Below, piece by piece: positions 1 through 12,429 of a stretch of DNA of 64,000 nucleotides (its first letter is position 1; the number at the start of each line of letters is the position of its first letter). The notes beneath the pieces were generated by a model. It saw nothing but the letters and a program-made list of their open reading frames with translations, was not told where the DNA came from and ran no database searches. Made by a program: the position numbers and the translations under genes. Source of the stretch: Portulaca oleracea (lineage: Eukaryota; Streptophyta; Magnoliopsida; Caryophyllales; Portulacaceae); NCBI GenBank assembly GCA_029582165.1, contig CM055872.1:32762261-32826260 (forward strand), given 5' to 3'.

Positions 1-685
1 GTGGTGTGTAGGGAATGGGAACTAGGACAAGGGATGCTACACAAGCTAGAGTGAATTGGGTACAACATGGTACAATGTAGGGTATGTGGGACGATTATGG
101 GACCATGTGATTTATTTTTAAAAAATACTAATAACAAAAACTTACTACACAACTAAAAATAATTAAATTAAATACTCGTAAAATCTAATAGTTTATTCAA
201 TTACCTAAAATATGAAAAAATAATTAAAAAAACAAAGTTTCTCATTCCCAGGCCAAGCTTGTCCACAGCCCACCTACCCCGTAATGTGTAATAGTCTCCC
301 AATATTCTTTAATTTCAAAACAACCCATCTATTCCGCTCCCAAAACTGAAGAGTTATTTCATCTCTCTCCATCCTCCAAGAGACCATGACCCTTCAGATT
401 TCAATCTTTCTTGAAGAAAACCTTGGACGACTGGAGAACTCCGGCAATTTGGTGTCAGCGTCCTCTTCAACTCGACCTCTATGACCGATTCTACTCTTTC
501 TTGAAAACCGACCATGGGTCAAATTTGCTTCTTTCTATTTCTCTCTCATCTCGATCTCTCTCCCTCACTCACACTTTCGCACAGACCCGAGACAGCTTGC
601 TTGTCGAATTGGGACTCGTCCCAGTTTTTTCCGTCCCCTAATTGGCATGATCGAATTGGGACGAGGAACCAGGTAAAACACTCTA
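1..685. other. Unassigned AT-rich and pyrimidine-rich flank
   Basis: No gene is supported here. The first 240 bases are AT-rich with weak partial inverted similarity between 1-30 and 240-285, too poor to call an element. The stretch 360-640 is pyrimidine-rich, with two overlapping short open frames that resemble no family I recognise and are probably chance. Confidence 0.3.
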
Positions 686-915
686 GGGTGTGTTTGGTTG
701 GTCAATAACCCGGGGAAATGGTCAATTTTCCCGGGTTGACTTATTTGTCCATGTTTGGATGCGGGTTGACTTCGGGAAAGTTTTCATGATGGACCCACCA
801 TTTTCTTCATTTTCCTAGGGAAAATTTCCCAGTGCGTAAGGAAATTTTTTCCTAGAAATCTTCCCATGAAAACTTGAAAATTTAAAAATTTCTCCTGCTC
901 CTACCAAACACTCTC
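686..915. mobile_element. MITE, probably PIF/Harbinger (Tourist-like)
   Basis: The left end reads GGGTGTGTTTGGTTGG and the right end reads CTACCAAACACTCTC, which is its imperfect reverse complement. The flanking triplets are CTA (683-685) and TTA (916-918), close to the TWA target preferred by PIF/Harbinger elements but not identical. The interior has no ORF. The GTGTTTGGTT terminus is a very common plant MITE end. The exact boundaries may be off by a few bases. Confidence 0.45.
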
Positions 916-1189
916 TTAGAGACAAATATTGTTGGGAAAAGAAATAAAAGAGACAAGAGAAAATAATATAAACTACACTTGTTTTGGTATATGATAAGTT
1001 TGTATTAACAACTAGCAACAAAACTGAAAGGTCTGAATGGTAACGACTTCACTTTCTCCTTAGGTAAAGCAATCATCGTTTGAAAAAAAGTCACTCTCAG
1101 AGATTTATACTTCTCAACTTCTTTCTCTCTCTACCTCTTTTAGCTCTTCGGTCTCCACCTTTTCTCAACATGTTTATAGACCTTGGTAG

Positions 1190-1625
1190 AATTTTTGAAG
1201 GCATAACTCTACGGGCTTCATAGAATACTTTCATCACATGGAAAGGATACTATCGTTGGTGCTGTGGATCTGCTCAGCAAAATCACTCCCATTTAGTGCA
1301 AAACAAGTGGCCAGGTTTTATTTGAGCACATTTTAGACTACATGGGTTACCTAGAAGTATAATTTGTGATAGAGACCAGATATTCAAAAGTCTTTTTTGG
1401 CAGGAGCTGCGTAGATACCAAAAAGTGTAATTGCTCATGCCTTCAGCTTATTATCCCCAAACGGGTGGACAGTCAGAAGTAATTAATAGGCGTTTGGAGA
1501 CTTATCTAAGATGTATGGCTAGTGAGCAACCTAAAGATTGGGCTTCTTGGATTCCTTTAGCAGTATGGCGGTATGACACTACATACCGTTATGTTGTACA
1601 TTTAATCATTAGTAATGTACTGACT
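1190..1625 (+). pseudogene. Ty3/gypsy integrase core remnant
   Basis: This is a decayed piece of a gypsy polyprotein. Across shifting frames one can read an AKQVA segment, then an ICDRDQIF-like segment (normally SDRD, holding the second catalytic Asp), then the clear block SAYYPQTGGQSEVINRRLET, in which the Glu of the D,D-35-E triad is present in QSEV. This is followed by LRCMASEQPKDW and WIPLAVWRYDTTY. The longest intact piece starts at 1431 and ends at 1646. Internal stops and frameshifts show it is not functional. The matching LTR is uncertain: a purine tract at 2259-2269 followed by TGTTAAGTGG may be the 3' end of the same element. Confidence 0.8.
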
Positions 1626-1646
1626 CTAAATTTTGGTAACCCATAA

Positions 1647-2680
1647 ATTCTGACTTTCCATCGTTTGGGGATAAATAAGAGTCTCTTTCGGTGATTGTCA
1701 TGAATTCTGGTAAATTTAGGCAAAAACTGGTAAATTTTGATAAAATAGAGTTACCCATGAATTTGACAGTTACAGGGAACAAATTTCAAAGCAGTTTGCG
1801 GACTGACCGACTGACTTCACAGAATGACAGAACAACTAGAATGACTGGTGGTAGATATCCAATATGATTTTTTTTTATTGAATTATATTAATATCTCATC
1901 TACTTATTTTCTAAAGATCTTATCAGTACATTACTAATAATTAAATGTTTCTTTCAAAGATCAAGAGCGCCTGGAAACAATATAGGAAATGTGTTTCGAC
2001 TCAACTGAAATTGGCAATATGGGCTAACTGTTACTCAATAAGACAACAATCCAAATAAAACAAGTTGTATGTCATTCCACACCACTCATTGATTAATTAG
2101 CTTCATTATTTAAAAGTGAATACGGAAAAAAGGAATTCTAGCATTATGTAGTTAAAATAGGCTCACTCGTGAAAGCTACAAAGATAGGGAGGAGGCAGTG
2201 TAATGAACTCTTATCCTCAGCTTGTCATCATTGCTTCTCAACTTAACATGGCCACATCAGAGGGGAGAATGTTAAGTGGAAATCATATGAAAGGAAATGT
2301 TCAAAATCAAAGGACTGCAATCTAGGCCAGGTGTTGTCTGGTTAGGGGTTGAGTCATGGTCCCCTGACATTGGTGACTTATCAATTCCTGTCTGAACAGT
2401 GTGAATGTCAAGTTGAGTGCTGCACTGGGGGGCTCTTGTTCTTTTGGAATCAAAAGAATGTGTAATTCTATCTTACGACATTATTATCTGGTGGATTAGT
2501 GTCTTATACCCTATTGAACAGTTGTCGTATTGGTCAACACTGGAGCCCTTGTTACCTATCCATCATCGACATATAATGTGCACTGTAAATGTCTTCTTGT
2601 TCATGTTGGCATAAGTTGGACTGTTGTTTTATATATCTATTATATATTGAAGCAAATTATATCTTATTTTTTGTATACAG
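1647..2680. other. Gypsy 3' remnant and putative intron sequence; no gene
   Basis: No coding sequence is recognisable. At 2259-2269 an AGAGGGGAGAA tract directly precedes TGTTAAGTGG, which looks like a polypurine tract and the start of an LTR. I cannot find the LTR's other end before the peroxiredoxin exon at 2681. The sequence just before 2681 is T-rich and ends in CAG, a good splice acceptor. No earlier peroxiredoxin exon is visible in this interval. Confidence 0.4.
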
Positions 2681-3017
2681 ATTGAATTTTATGGGGACTT
2701 TGACGGGAGTTTCCACAAAAGCCTAGACTTAACTGTGGACCTGTCTGCAGCGTCGCTTGGAACCCGCTCTACTAGGTACTGATCACCTGCACTTGTAACT
2801 TAAAACACTTAACTTCCACCTCAAGTAGCATTTCTTCGCCAGTGGATTGTTTTAAATGCCTTGCAGAGTAGCCATATTTTACATTCTCATCGTTATTCTA
2901 TGTTCAAGCAGGTGGTCCGCTTATGTGGAGGATGGTAAAGTTAAGGTTCTGAATGTGGAGTCGGCTCCATCTGAGTTCAAAGTTTCCGGAGGGGATCATC
3001 TGCTTGCACAAATTTGA
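2681..3017 (+). pseudogene. Peroxiredoxin-IIF-like gene fragment (last two exons)
   Basis: Two exons encode the C-terminal third of a type II peroxiredoxin of the mitochondrial PrxIIF type, an enzyme that reduces hydrogen and alkyl peroxides. Exon A (2681-2775) follows a CAG acceptor, encodes IEFYGDFDGSFHKSLDL and LSAASLGTRS, and ends at a GT donor. Exon B (2912-3017) follows another CAG acceptor, completes the split Arg codon, encodes RWSAYVEDGKVKVLNVE and FKVSGGDHLLAQI, and ends in TGA. The splice sites and phase are intact. The upstream exons, including the one with the peroxidatic Cys, are not recognisable in the 2.6 kb to the left, which holds gypsy debris. It is therefore either a truncated pseudogene or the 3' end of a gene with a very large intron reaching beyond the window. 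Family assignment is from recall of conserved blocks. Confidence 0.72.
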
Positions 3018-3420
3018 AGCTCCGAGCTCACTTTGTGGCTTTTGAGTGTGTTAATGTTTCTTCATCTTGTTTTGACTTTTGATGATATAGCTCAGTCCTA
3101 CCTTTGTAGTTTGTAATAAGCTGCCAACTTCAAATTGTTCTCAATCGCTTGTTTTCTTATAATGCGGTTGGGTTGAATACAAAATTTAAAATATTTTGTG
3201 TTTTTATGAAGGGTAGTTGGGCCATTCTCCATCAGGGAATCCAACATAGTAAACGGCTTGTGGAAGCTGCATTCCAGGCAGAGATATCAAATCTTATATC
3301 ATTACCTAGCCAGTTTGTTAACTTGAAATTAAGTGGGTTAGATTTTAAATCGTTCAAGTTTTAACCCGTTTAATTGAAAGAGTTTTGAATAATCCCTTTG
3401 CTTAATTAGGTTAGGTTATA
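3018..3420. other. 3' flank of the peroxiredoxin fragment
   Basis: T-rich sequence consistent with a 3' untranslated region and flank. A 71-codon open frame at 3149-3364 has no recognisable domain and is probably chance. Confidence 0.3.
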
Positions 3421-3430
3421 GTACTAACAA

Positions 3431-3990
3431 GAGTAAATTACATTTATCCTACTTGACATTTGTGGTAATAATTTTCACACTCGACATTTGTGAAATAATT
3501 TTTACCTTACCTGACATTAACTGAAAATAATTTTTAGTGGCAGAATCCGGTTACTTCTTATCGGAAATGTGAAAAATACCAGAATGCCCCTATATGACTA
3601 TATGAATGTACCATGTTGCCCCTAACATTGAGAAAAAAAAAATGACTTAAATGACCTTTTCATTTTCAAAATGGGGAGGGGTGGGGTTTTCGAAGAAATA
3701 AAATAGAGAAAAGGTTGAGGTTTAAATGCCATATGAATTAATATTAAGGTTAAAAACGTCAATTCATATTTAATTGAAAGTCATATGAATTAATATCAAG
3801 GGTAAAAAAGTCAATTCATATTGATCTTTTAAATATTTGCCGAAAATTCAACAAAAATCAATTATAAAATATCTTAGGATGTTTAAATATATGAACACTT
3901 AATGTCAGGTAAGGTAAAAATTATTTCACAAATGTCGGGTGTGTAAAAATTATTACCATAAATGTCAAGTAAGGTAAATGTAATTTACTC
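3431..3990. mobile_element. Mutator-type MITE with ~90-bp TIRs
   Basis: The two ends are long inverted repeats: GAGTAAATTACATTTA opens the element and TAAATGTAATTTACTC closes it, and pairing continues for roughly 90 bases with few mismatches. Both arms carry repeats of a motif around GACATTTGTG. The flanks 3421-3430 (GTACTAACAA) and 3991-4000 (GTAGTAACAA) match at 9 of 10 positions, the target-duplication length expected for Mutator-like elements. The interior (about 3720-3830) has an internal direct repeat built on CATATGAATTAATAT. No transposase is present, so the element is non-autonomous. Confidence 0.85.
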
Positions 3991-4000
3991 GTAGTAACAA

Positions 4001-4251
4001 CATGGTGTGACTGAGCATGACATAATTGCAGATCTTGAAGATTTCATCCTTGAGGCCTAAAACGGTAAAGGCAGAAGTAAGAGAAAATTGAACATGTTGA
4101 TGAAATCTAAGTGACAGCTTGTCGGAGATGCAACTTGTAGGGTTGCTCATAGACAAAAAGGTGGTCAGAAGGTTAGAATGAAGAGGCGTGCAAACTTGTC
4201 GAAAAATGACAATCTTGAAGACATTGAAGTTGAGATTGAACGAAGGAAGGT
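4001..4251 (+). other. Possible coding remnant at the retrotransposon insertion edge
   Basis: Short stretches look protein-like, for example DIIADLEDFILEA near 4018-4060 and NDNLEDIEVEIERRK near 4205-4250, separated by a stop and frame changes. I do not recognise the family. The piece is cut by the LTR starting at 4252. It may be the 5' side of a disrupted host gene or part of an older repeat. Confidence 0.25.
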
Positions 4252-7200
4252 TGTAACAACCCACCCCAAAATCACGTTTAATTATATATAAAGCACAGTA
4301 GTTACGCAAATCGCATTCTAAATTTTTTTCCGCGTTTACCGTTACTTATTTATTTATTGATTTATTTATTGTTATCGGTGTCGTGTCTCGTGCAGGAGAT
4401 GGCCAAGATGCCGAATTATCGGCTTAAAAATTTCACTTTACATGTTCATTCAATGAGTTAAAGTATTTCAGGTTATACGATTTATGTTATAAAGTTATTT
4501 AATCGTTGAGTTAATTGGTACCGGGTTTTACCGTCTACGCGGTTTTCTTAACTGAAAGGGGTCTAATTATTCGACCTCGTAACGTTTATATTTTATTACC
4601 CAAACTTTAATTTATTTGGGGTATATTTATTTCATTTAATTACAAGTAATATTTATGCTTCATTTATTTGGATTTTCTACACCCAAGTGTTATTTTATTT
4701 TAACCCAAGTTGTTGCTAATTGATTTTATTTGGTACAAAATAATTATTTAAGTTTACTCCATTACAATTATTATTTTTGGTTTACAATTTCAGATTAAAC
4801 AAAGTGTTTAGAGGGAGTACATATGTATTAGTTGGGGGTGGGGGTTTATTTCATTACAATTCATTCTAATTTCCCAAGCTCTCACACTTTCTCTCTCTAC
4901 ACTCCCCCTCTCCCTCTTCCCTCTACCGTGGCCACTGCCAGCCGTGCCCCACCAGGCTGCCGCCCCTGCCTGGCGTTTTCCGGCGGGTCTGCCGGCGCCG
5001 CCGGCCCCAACTCCGGCCACCTCTTCTTCCCCCTTCACTTGTTCAATCTCTCACCTACAATTTCAAGTGGTATAATCTCAAACCCTAACCTAATTCTCTT
5101 GTTTCTAATCTGAAATTATACTTTAAATTCATGGTTTCTTGATGTTTTTCATCTTCTTTATGTTTATTAAGCATGAATTTAAGTTGTGGTTAAGTTAGGG
5201 TTTGGATTTGGGAAGTTATACATGTAAATTTGGATGGATTTTGTGTGTTTAAGAGTGGTATTATATTGGATGTTTAAATTAGCTTTTGCATGTGAATTTT
5301 AGGGTCTTATTTGAGCAAGATTAAGAGGTTAAATTCTGGAATTTATTGGGTAATAGCTAATGTGAGGTTTGATTGGAAATTGATACAAGTTGGAAGCCAT
5401 TGGAGATGTATATATTAGCTTGAAGGGCTAAAATGGATTCTGTTTAGAATCAGATTTTTACAGGGGAATAAAAGGGTGAATTTTGCCCAGATTTTTGTTC
5501 CAAATGATAGCCTAGTTCATTATCTAACTGTAGGCTTTGGAATTTCGAATTTCTGACATGTATAGCCCGGGTTACGACCAAAACCGTAAAGGTACAAATT
5601 TATATACGAATTTCTGAGTCAGTAGGTTTATGCTCATTTTTCGTCAAGTTAGAGATTTTATTGGCTTTGGAGTTGAACATAAAGGTTCTAGGTAACACTT
5701 TGGGCTTTCCGAAAAGGTATAGTATGCGTTCATACGATATCGGGATTACGAGATATGGAGTTTTCATTGAGGGATTATAATTTAAGTTCTGCCCAGAATG
5801 TTTAAGAGTGTATCTGGGTTGATGACCATTTTTCGTCCCTTTGGAGACTTTATTGATTTTAGTGATAAACATAAGAGTTTTAGGTTACTCTTTGAGCTTT
5901 CCAGAAACATAAAGTATGCGGTCATCGGATATCGGGAGTGTGAGTTACAAGCCCGGAAGCAGGGCTGTCCGGGATAACATTCTGCCCAATTTGGTTTATG
6001 TAAATGTATGTCTTTGGGCTTTAAATCAACCCAATAAGGGGGTTCTAGGCATAAATGGGTCATGGTTATAAGTTGTCATTTTAGAGTTATATGTTTAAAG
6101 CTAAGAATACCATTATGGAATCTCAAGTGAATCTTAAGGATAGTTCTAAAAGCTAATGAGTTTAGTAAAGTATTTCACCTCCCCATCTTCCTATAGAATA
6201 ATATTCCAAGTCTTGAGCTAGCTAAGAGTTCTTCTAGCTTGGTAGCTTCCAAGTTCAAAGTCAAGTCCATCTTTATTGCCTAAAATCATTGATCCCAAGC
6301 TTGTTCTTATCGTATTCGAATATGTTCATCGATTTCGCTTATCGCTCATTTGTCATCGTATTATCGAGTCATGTTGAACTCCACCGCTTACCCTAGCTTT
6401 CAAGTTATAATTACCCATTCACCATCGATTCAAGCTTGTTTTATTGGATTCAAGCCCTTCCATTTGGATCATATCTTACGCCATTATTCTCATGTTTTCC
6501 GACCCGAAATTTCTAAGGTTATATGTGTATCGCTTCCGGGCCATTTTTCGGCCCTTCCTTTCATTTCTAGCCTTCGGGCCAGTTGACAAAGTTAAAGATC
6601 ATAATTTTCCTATTCCGGATGTACTTTTTACTCCGTCCGATTTTCCTAACTCGAGTTATGCTATAAACTTTATTGTGCTACAACCTGAAATTTTATTCCT
6701 AAAGTATTTTATTTATAATTACCAAGTTTCCCAAACTCATGATTCTAATTTAGAACCTTATTCGGTTCTTCATTTTTATGTATGCTTCTATTGGTTGACA
6801 AAGTTTCAAAGGCCATCTCCAAGCCGAGCCGAGCCGTCAAGGTCTTTAGCGCTTAAGGTACGCAAATTGTCCAGCTTTTGCTATCTAAGTTATGTTCATG
6901 GTTCATTCAATTTATGCCATGTCAAGTTTTATGGTTTACAATGTCTTTACAGTTAATAGTGGACCCGCATTTTATGCATATATTAACATTCATGTTTTAG
7001 CACTCCTGATCAGAGTGCCTTGACTGCAGGTCGCATCGCTTAGCGATCAATCATTCCAAGTTTAGATCAACTGGGCATACGCGCGTGAGGTGCTTCAGAC
7101 CGATCGTAAGGGTTCCACCTACTTTATATCTTCATTGATTTATGTTTATGTTCATGTCATGCAAGTACTATTTTGACCCCTTCCCGCTTTCAAAATGAAT

Positions 7201-7678
7201 TTAAATGCCGCACCAAAACCGCTTTCGAACGTTTACGTGGCCGAGGTTTACGATCGAGTGTTTCCCCACTCACTTTGCGAATGTTTTTTTAATGTTTTGT
7301 TTTAGGCAGTCCGAGCTCCCAGGATAAAGGCGAGGTTAAGCAGGAGTAAGTCGTCTGTACAGGGTGGTTCTCTAAAGGCGGTCGATGATCGGTAATCAAG
7401 GTTACTCAAGGGCATTAAAGGCCACAGGGTTGGGGAAAGACTTTATGATATGTATGATTAAAAGATGTATTGTGTATTTGTACGTTAAGTCTAGCAGTTG
7501 GGTTGTATGGAGTTAAGTACAGTTTTATGGTGGATTGTTATATTGCGGTTGTGTGTTTTGCCTTGTCCCGAGTGGGGACGGCGGTAATGCCTCGACCTAA
7601 GGTGTTCCGCTGCGCTAATCACAGGTTTGAGATTTTAAAGTATAGTCTTAATCTTGTGATTAAGGTTGGGGCGTTACA
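4252..7678 (+). repeat. LTR 1 of a Tekay/Del-like chromovirus array
   Basis: A 3.4-kb long terminal repeat opening TGTAACAACCCACCCC and closing GGGGCGTTACA, so it has TG...CA ends with a TGTAAC/GTTACA inverted pair. It is followed after four bases by an initiator-Met primer-binding site. The same sequence recurs at 13573-16977. LTRs of this size with these neighbours fit Tekay/Del chromoviruses. The short ORFs inside are chance frames. The left flank gives no confirmed target duplication because the right end of the array is missing. Confidence 0.9.
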
Positions 7679-7682
7679 GTTG

Positions 7683-7694
7683 TGGTATCAGAGC
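7683..7694 (+). promoter_or_regulatory. Primer-binding site, initiator-Met tRNA
   Basis: TGGTATCAGAGC lies four bases after the LTR end. It is the standard complement of the 3' end of plant initiator tRNA-Met used to prime minus-strand synthesis. Confidence 0.93.
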
Positions 7695-10600
7695 GGAGTT
7701 ATAAGAAGGATTTAAGGATTTAGAAATTCTAAGCGATTGTGATATGTATTTGTGAAGTATGGATATTAGGTGTGGTGACATATGTGTCCCTTATAGGTGT
7801 ACGAGTCCTTTATGGATTGAGTTAGAAATATGTGAAATTGTTGGGATGGATGTTGAGCTTGAAGCTCTAGATGAGTATATGAAATGTAAGAGTTTCCCCT
7901 TGCAGGTTTGCAGACTATGTAAAATTTGGGATGGTCCAATTTATAGGGGAAGTGCTGCCGAAATTTCTGCAGAAATTTGAAGGTTTAATAGCAAGTTTAA
8001 GAAAACCTAATTATAGGTTGTGTCTAACTCAAAAGGTTGTTATGAGCAAAGCATGTTATGTGTATAAGTGCTGTGGACACGAAGCACATTGCAGTAGTCC
8101 TTAAAGGAGACTTTAGTTATCCAAATAGGAATTTATAAGTCCCAATTCCAAGTGGAATTGATGTAAAGCTAGAATTAGGGGCTAAAAGCCTTGCCAAGGT
8201 GTAGAGTGAAATGATTAAGGATGTTTATATGATACAAATGTTCAGCATGATCCAAGGATAGTAAGTGAGGTCACAATAATCATGAGGTGGAACAAGAGTT
8301 CCTTTTTAAGGTAAGTAAGGTTCAAGTTGGTTGAGTCTCGGACCTAGCCTTAATTTTCATTTGTTTAATTCTTTCAACAAAGTCTATCAATGTCAAAGTT
8401 ATTAAAACTTTTTACTGATGTCACATGGAACATAGAGCATAGATGGGTCACAATCGTGGCCCTTTGTCCAACCTCTTCACGATGTTACGGGAGCCCTAGA
8501 TCAACGTCCAAGTTCATCTCAAGAAGTTGCAAACCGCCTTTGATCTCCAAGGTGCGGCTAACCCGCAAGTTGAGTACCGCAATGATGAGTGCCGAGTTGG
8601 TGCTTATGGCCACCCTTCCCCACAAGAGTCTGTGGGACGATGTAAGAAGTTACTTCCGCCAATTGCTCACAGAAGAACCGGTCGATACGCTTGGTCCTTC
8701 AACTACGACTACATCGAGCACGTAATCACACCGCATTGGAAGTAGTCACCATTCGTTGCTTCGCTTAGGCAATTACGTGTGTACGAGTTAGTGCTTTGCC
8801 TACACGAGATGTTATCGTTGCCTGCTCCTCCAAACGTGGATCATCACCATTAGAGCACGAAACCGTGGAGGAAGAAAGACTCTAATATGGATCACGACGA
8901 GCATAAAGTTAACCAAGAGCCTAAGAACGCTAATGATTATGGTCAAGGGGTATTTCATCATGAGAATTTACGCTGATTGACTCTTGTACCGGGTTAACTA
9001 GAAGCTAACCTCCGCTAAGTTAAATGACTGTATGGACCTACGTGGTGGACCGATTCTTTTGTCCCAAGGTCATCTCTCGTAACTAGTTAAACTATGCTAA
9101 ATTTATGGGGCCTCCCCATGCCATTGATTAAAGGGAGGCATTGGAGATAATTTGGGGACTTTAGAATTTGTTTAGTGTTAAAATGTATTGCGGATATGGT
9201 TGAAAAGGGGTACCCTAAGGGCAAAAGGAAGGGGCATCCTCATATTTTAGGATGTTTACATCGTATTATACGTGAAGGTTTCTAACTAGCAAGTGCTTGC
9301 AATAGCCCTTTAGTATGTGAGTTTTAGGTCATTATAGGGCCGTGGGAAATTAATTGGAGTTTCCTTACTATACGAACATGCTTGTGGATTTTATAGCCAA
9401 GTGAAGCGAGGAAGGCCTTGTGAAAATGCATTTGGCTACAAACTAAGGACACATATACGTAACAAGTTATAAAGTGGTAATGACAATAAGTTATGTTGAA
9501 TAAGGGTATTTTCCGTGATAATGTTGGAATATGTTTCAAAGATCGGGGAAATCAATTTGAACTACAAGGTCCTCAAGATAACTCAGGAATAGCTACGCTG
9601 TGCACATACTCATTCCGCGACTAGGATAGGAGAAGATGCTTTTGGAGGATAGCTAGTAACGAACCACCATCATGGAATCAAATTTCTTCTGATGACTTTT
9701 ATACTTCAAGTTCATACCAAGTTCAACTTTTATTCCCTGTCCTCATTGTACATCCTCCTAATAAAGTTTACCCTCTTATCGCAATATTAAAGTCCAAGCT
9801 TTTCGTTTCCTATCCTTGTTTATTCTCAAGAATCTTTATCAGATCCTATCGTTGTTATCAGTTCAGTGTGTTAAAACATTCAATGACCTGCCTTTGATGG
9901 CTCATTGTCAATCCATGAACCAATTCGTCAGGACCATTACCTACTCTCGTCTGTTGATGACTCGTTATGTCTCCAAAGATAAAACTTCATTAGACTCATA
10001 TGACCCTTCTTATTCGTTAAGATTCATCTTTTTCAGGTGATGGTCACGTTCTATCATGAATTTGAATATTCTTTCCAAAGCTTGGCTTCCACCAACGTCA
10101 TATTTTGTTTAGGATTAATAGCTTATGCCCTATTATTCCGTAGTTATCACAAAGTATTCATACTTTCCAAACTTTAATTGTTTTAATTTGAAGATCGATC
10201 CTAATAGTTTTTTTCTCTAATTCAAGCTCATCTCGATGCACTTATGAACTTCCTTATTCACGAAATCATTGCAATTATCATCTTTGGGCAAATATGCTAT
10301 CTCTTGTTGATACCAGTTTTCTTAATTGATATACATGCGTCGTTGGACTAAAGAATACCTTTATTCATCCACGCTGCTTTAAGGCTTTAAGTCTACCAAC
10401 AGAACCTCGCTTTGTTGTTATTCATTTTCAAAATTCATGTTCTTACCTCTTAATTGATGGCACTTTCCTATTATCGCGTTTCCTCCACCCCTGTTGGTAC
10501 TTTTTTAAGAAATAGATGCCTTGATGGAAGTTAATAAAGGGAGAAAAAAAAACGAAGTAGAGAAATATTAGTTTGTATTGAATTATATGATACCTGAGGT

Positions 10601-11214
10601 AAGATGGGAAAGGTAGAGAAATTGTTGTTCCAGGAAATACTAGGGACCTTCGGGTCAAGGCTTCTTACGATTAGATGTTCATGAGTTCAAGAATGTAGAA
10701 CGCTTGAAGAAAGATCAGACCTTCTTCCAAAGGATATAAGAGCCATATGGATATATTTGACAAATAAAATGTTCTTGCCATACAATTTATGATGGGAAGA
10801 GAGTGCTCAGCTCATTAACAGAGATGAAAACCCAGTGTATTGGGACTCGTCTTAGAAAGTGATGCCAACAGAAATGAGTTCAAGGTTGTATAAATAATCC
10901 AGAAGATGCCTGCCACGATGATGACCGTAACCTTAAGATGAGATATGATATCATGGGAACATATGGAAAGAAGGAACAGACAGCGTACTTATGTCAGACG
11001 AATACAATGACAAAGTCTTACACAGGCATGACAAAGAAGATTATACTTAGACTACCAAAGGTTGAGCGTGAACAAGAACAAGTACCCTCAAGTATCGAAG
11101 GATCGCTCGACTCACCCAAGGCAAGAGTGTCATCCGAGATCGTTAAGGTTAAGGTACTAACCACTCGAGTTAGGGTTGAGAATACTCCTAAACCGCTTTA
11201 AAACAAATTACGGG

Positions 11215-11500
11215 CAATATGAGTTGCGGTAATGCCTTTTGGACTTACGAATGCCCAACAAGATTTATGGATCGGATGAACCGTGTTCAAACCTTAGGTG
11301 GTTAAGTTGTAGTGGTGTTTAACGACGATGTTTTGGTATACTCGAAAGCCGAAAGAAACATGTGCATCGCTTGACAGCATGCGTTCAATCATTAAGGGAG
11401 CAAAGACTGTATGTGAAAAATTTTTCAAAATGTGAACTCGGGTTCAGAAAAATAGGATTTTTGGGAACATATAGTGATCCACGAAAAGATCTGATTGGAC
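11215..11500 (+). pseudogene. Reverse transcriptase remnant (array copy 1)
   Basis: Reading across frameshifts gives VMPFGLTNA, then a DRMN/VFKP segment, then VVVFNDDVLVYSK. The last is the YIDD catalytic box in altered form: the FIDD seen in many gypsy elements is FNDD here. It is followed by SKCEFG-like and FLG-like segments. Order and spacing match gypsy reverse transcriptase. Several stops and indels inactivate it. Confidence 0.8.
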
Positions 11501-11689
11501 TCTGACAAAGTATGCGCCATTAAAAGTTTGCAAACCCAATCGTAGTACCAAAGTTCAAGTTTCTTAGTTATGGCGAATGCTATAGGAGATTGTTCGAATC
11601 TTTCTAAAATAGTTCTTCCAAAGACCAACCTCTCAAGAGATCAACACGGTTGAATGGACCGCAAGTGTAAAGAAACCTTTAAGGGTTCA

Positions 11690-11990
11690 AAGAAAACTAA
11701 CAACCGCTTGATGTTACCCCTTCCCGAGGAAGGAAAGGAGTATGTGGTTTATAGCAACGCGATTCATTAAGGGCTGAGACATGTATTAATAGGGAACGAC
11801 AAGGTAGCAGCCTATACGTCACAGCAATGGTATAAAGTCAGCTACGAGGATTACCCCATACATGACCTAAAGCTCGCAACAATGGTGTTGCGCTGAAAAT
11901 TGAAGGCTTTACATTTATGGGGTCTCTAATGCCATCGTTACGGATCACAGGAGTCACAAAGGTATGTACACTCAGAGAGAGTTGAATCTA
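11690..11990 (+). pseudogene. RNase H remnant (array copy 1)
   Basis: Fragments resemble gypsy RNase H: LPEEGKEYVVYSN (best seen in the second copy), a YTSQQW-like and YPIHDLKLA segment (normally YPTHDLELA), and HLWG followed by a TDH-like site. The normal DAS catalytic region reads NAI here. It is not translatable. Confidence 0.7.
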
Positions 11991-12429
11991 AAGCAACGAA
12001 GACGATTGAACTCATTAAGGATCATGACTTGGATTCCAACGTTACTCCAGTAAGGCAATTTCGATAGCAAATGCTTCGAGCAGAAAGGCTTAGCATAGGG
12101 TGTGGACTTGTCCTGTAAGCCGTCCATAAATGCAGCAAGAACTGAATAGGGAGGGAGCATTGTCCCTACAACCGTCTATCTTGGAGAGAACCAAGATAGA
12201 ACGAATAAATGCCCCAGGACCCAAGAGGATTACGAATAATCTAGCCACGAAAGGAATACCTGGATTTTTTAAGCTACGAAAGCAAAACCCTAAGGTTTCA
12301 GATAAACTATGATATCGATAAGGGAAGCTTAAGGCTTAAGCTTTTGAAAGGAAGCCACAAATCGTTGTACCGTATACCTCAAGGTACAAAATGTATAGAG
12401 GTTTAAAAGGGCACCTTTGGTGACCTAAC

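Noticed and set aside
1..285. Inverted-repeat element at the left edge
   Set aside because: GGGAATGGGAA-type wording pairs only loosely with CTCATTCCCA near 240; no clean TIR or target duplication, and the left end would be at the window edge.
7470..7980. Conserved 81- and 73-codon frames present in both array copies
   Set aside because: The first lies in the LTR end and the second in the leader after the PBS. Conservation reflects the duplication, not coding selection. The second resembles only a weak gag-like leader.
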